Positions 5,804 to 6,201 of a stretch of 6,201 nt of DNA are shown piece by piece. Source of the DNA: Spirochaetales bacterium. Its GTDB lineage: Bacteria > Spirochaetota > Spirochaetia > SZUA-6 > DRHE01. The stretch is taken from assembly GCA_016935715.1 (NCBI GenBank), contig JAFGQJ010000126.1, positions 1 through 6,201 of the forward strand, given 5' to 3'. The position numbers and the translations under genes are program-made. The notes beneath the pieces were generated by a model that saw only the letters and a list, made by a program, of their open reading frames with translations, was not told where the DNA came from and searched no databases. Position 1 is the stretch's first letter; each line of letters begins with the position of its first letter.

Positions 5804-6201
5804 ATGAACAGAGAGTTCAATCCGGGCGGATTCGATTTCGACAACCCCTCGGCCCTGTTTCGCTTCGAGGATGGTCTCAAGGCCCTGATCGGCGGCCCGC
5901 TGTACTACGGGCCGTTTTTCCGAAGCATGGGAGGATTTCGCGGCGACGAGGAGGTCCTGGACTTCGGCTGCGGCGGCGGGGTGAGCACGCGGAGCATCGC
6001 CGCCGGCCTTGACCGGGGCGGGCATGTAACCGGGGTCGACGTATCTTCGTATTTCACCGGGCGGGCGAAGCAGCGGCTGCGGGGCTGTGCCAACGCCAGG
6101 GTCCTGCGCGGAGAGATCACGGAGCTGGGTCTGCCCGCCGAAACCTTCGACCTGGTATCCATCATCCACGTGATCCACGACATCCCGAGGGCCAGGCGCG
6201 G
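5804..6201 (+). CDS. Class I SAM-dependent methyltransferase, 3'-truncated by window edge
   Basis: Only the first 132 codons are in the window; the frame is still open at the end. The protein begins MNREFNPGGFDFDNPSALF and contains the S-adenosylmethionine-binding core: motif I VLDFGCGGG at 51-59, the acidic ribose-binding residue Asp79 in VTGVD, and the motif IV-like FDLVSIIHVIHDI from 115. This matches the Methyltransf_11/25 type of small-molecule methyltransferase. The start is well supported: GGAGG at 5792-5796 is 7 nt from the ATG. The 95-nt gap before it is the largest between genes here and holds a hairpin, so it may be the next gene of the operon or a separate unit. The methyl acceptor cannot be judged, because the substrate-binding parts are mostly missing. 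Confidence 0.83.
   Translation, partial: MNREFNPGGFDFDNPSALFRFEDGLKALIGGPLYYGPFFRSMGGFRGDEEVLDFGCGGGVSTRSIAAGLDRGGHVTGVDVSSYFTGRAKQRLRGCANARVLRGEITELGLPAETFDLVSIIHVIHDIPRARR

Overview
This window holds most of one transcription unit, all on the plus strand. It encodes a binding-protein-dependent ABC importer of the Fe(III)/AfuA/FbpABC type, with metabolic genes set into and after it. The DNA is GC-rich, with G/C-biased third codon positions. The signal peptide of the binding protein ends in a Phe-Ala-Gly-Ala-Gly-Gln-Glu-Ala run, a style I associate with free-living Spirochaetota. That is a moderate-confidence inference: no rRNA or marker gene is present, and another GC-rich diderm is possible.

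Layout. Positions 1-73 form a control region: a -10-like TATGAT, a perfect 7+7 bp dyad, and a tandem 10-bp repeat carrying two Shine-Dalgarno sequences. Then follow the periplasmic substrate-binding protein (74-1078), an 80-nt gap with an imperfect GC-rich hairpin, and a fused two-domain permease (1159-2844). Next is a succinylglutamate desuccinylase/aspartoacylase-family zinc hydrolase (2844-3845), joined to the permease by a TGATG overlap. The ABC ATPase with a TOBE-type tail (3858-4895) and a TIM-barrel sugar phosphate isomerase/epimerase-family protein (4914-5708) come after it. A 95-nt gap with a small perfect hairpin leads to the first 132 codons of a class I SAM-dependent methyltransferase (from 5804), cut by the window edge. 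No intergenic stretch exceeds 100 nt. I see no tRNA, rRNA, CRISPR array, insertion sequence or convincing rho-independent terminator.

How the genes may work together. The binding protein, permease and ATPase make a complete importer: periplasmic receptor, one fused 12-helix membrane subunit, and presumably an ATPase homodimer. The hydrolase sits between permease and ATPase genes and lacks an export signal, so it probably acts on the imported compound in the cytoplasm. The isomerase-like enzyme follows closely and may process a product. The importer resembles iron transporters by family only. The binding protein seems to lack the double tyrosine of ferric-binding proteins, and the attached enzymes point to an organic, perhaps amide-conjugated, substrate. 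The most unusual detail is in the hydrolase: its metal and catalytic residues are intact, but the family Asn-Arg pair that normally binds a substrate carboxylate reads Gly-Glu. The substrate cannot be named from sequence alone.
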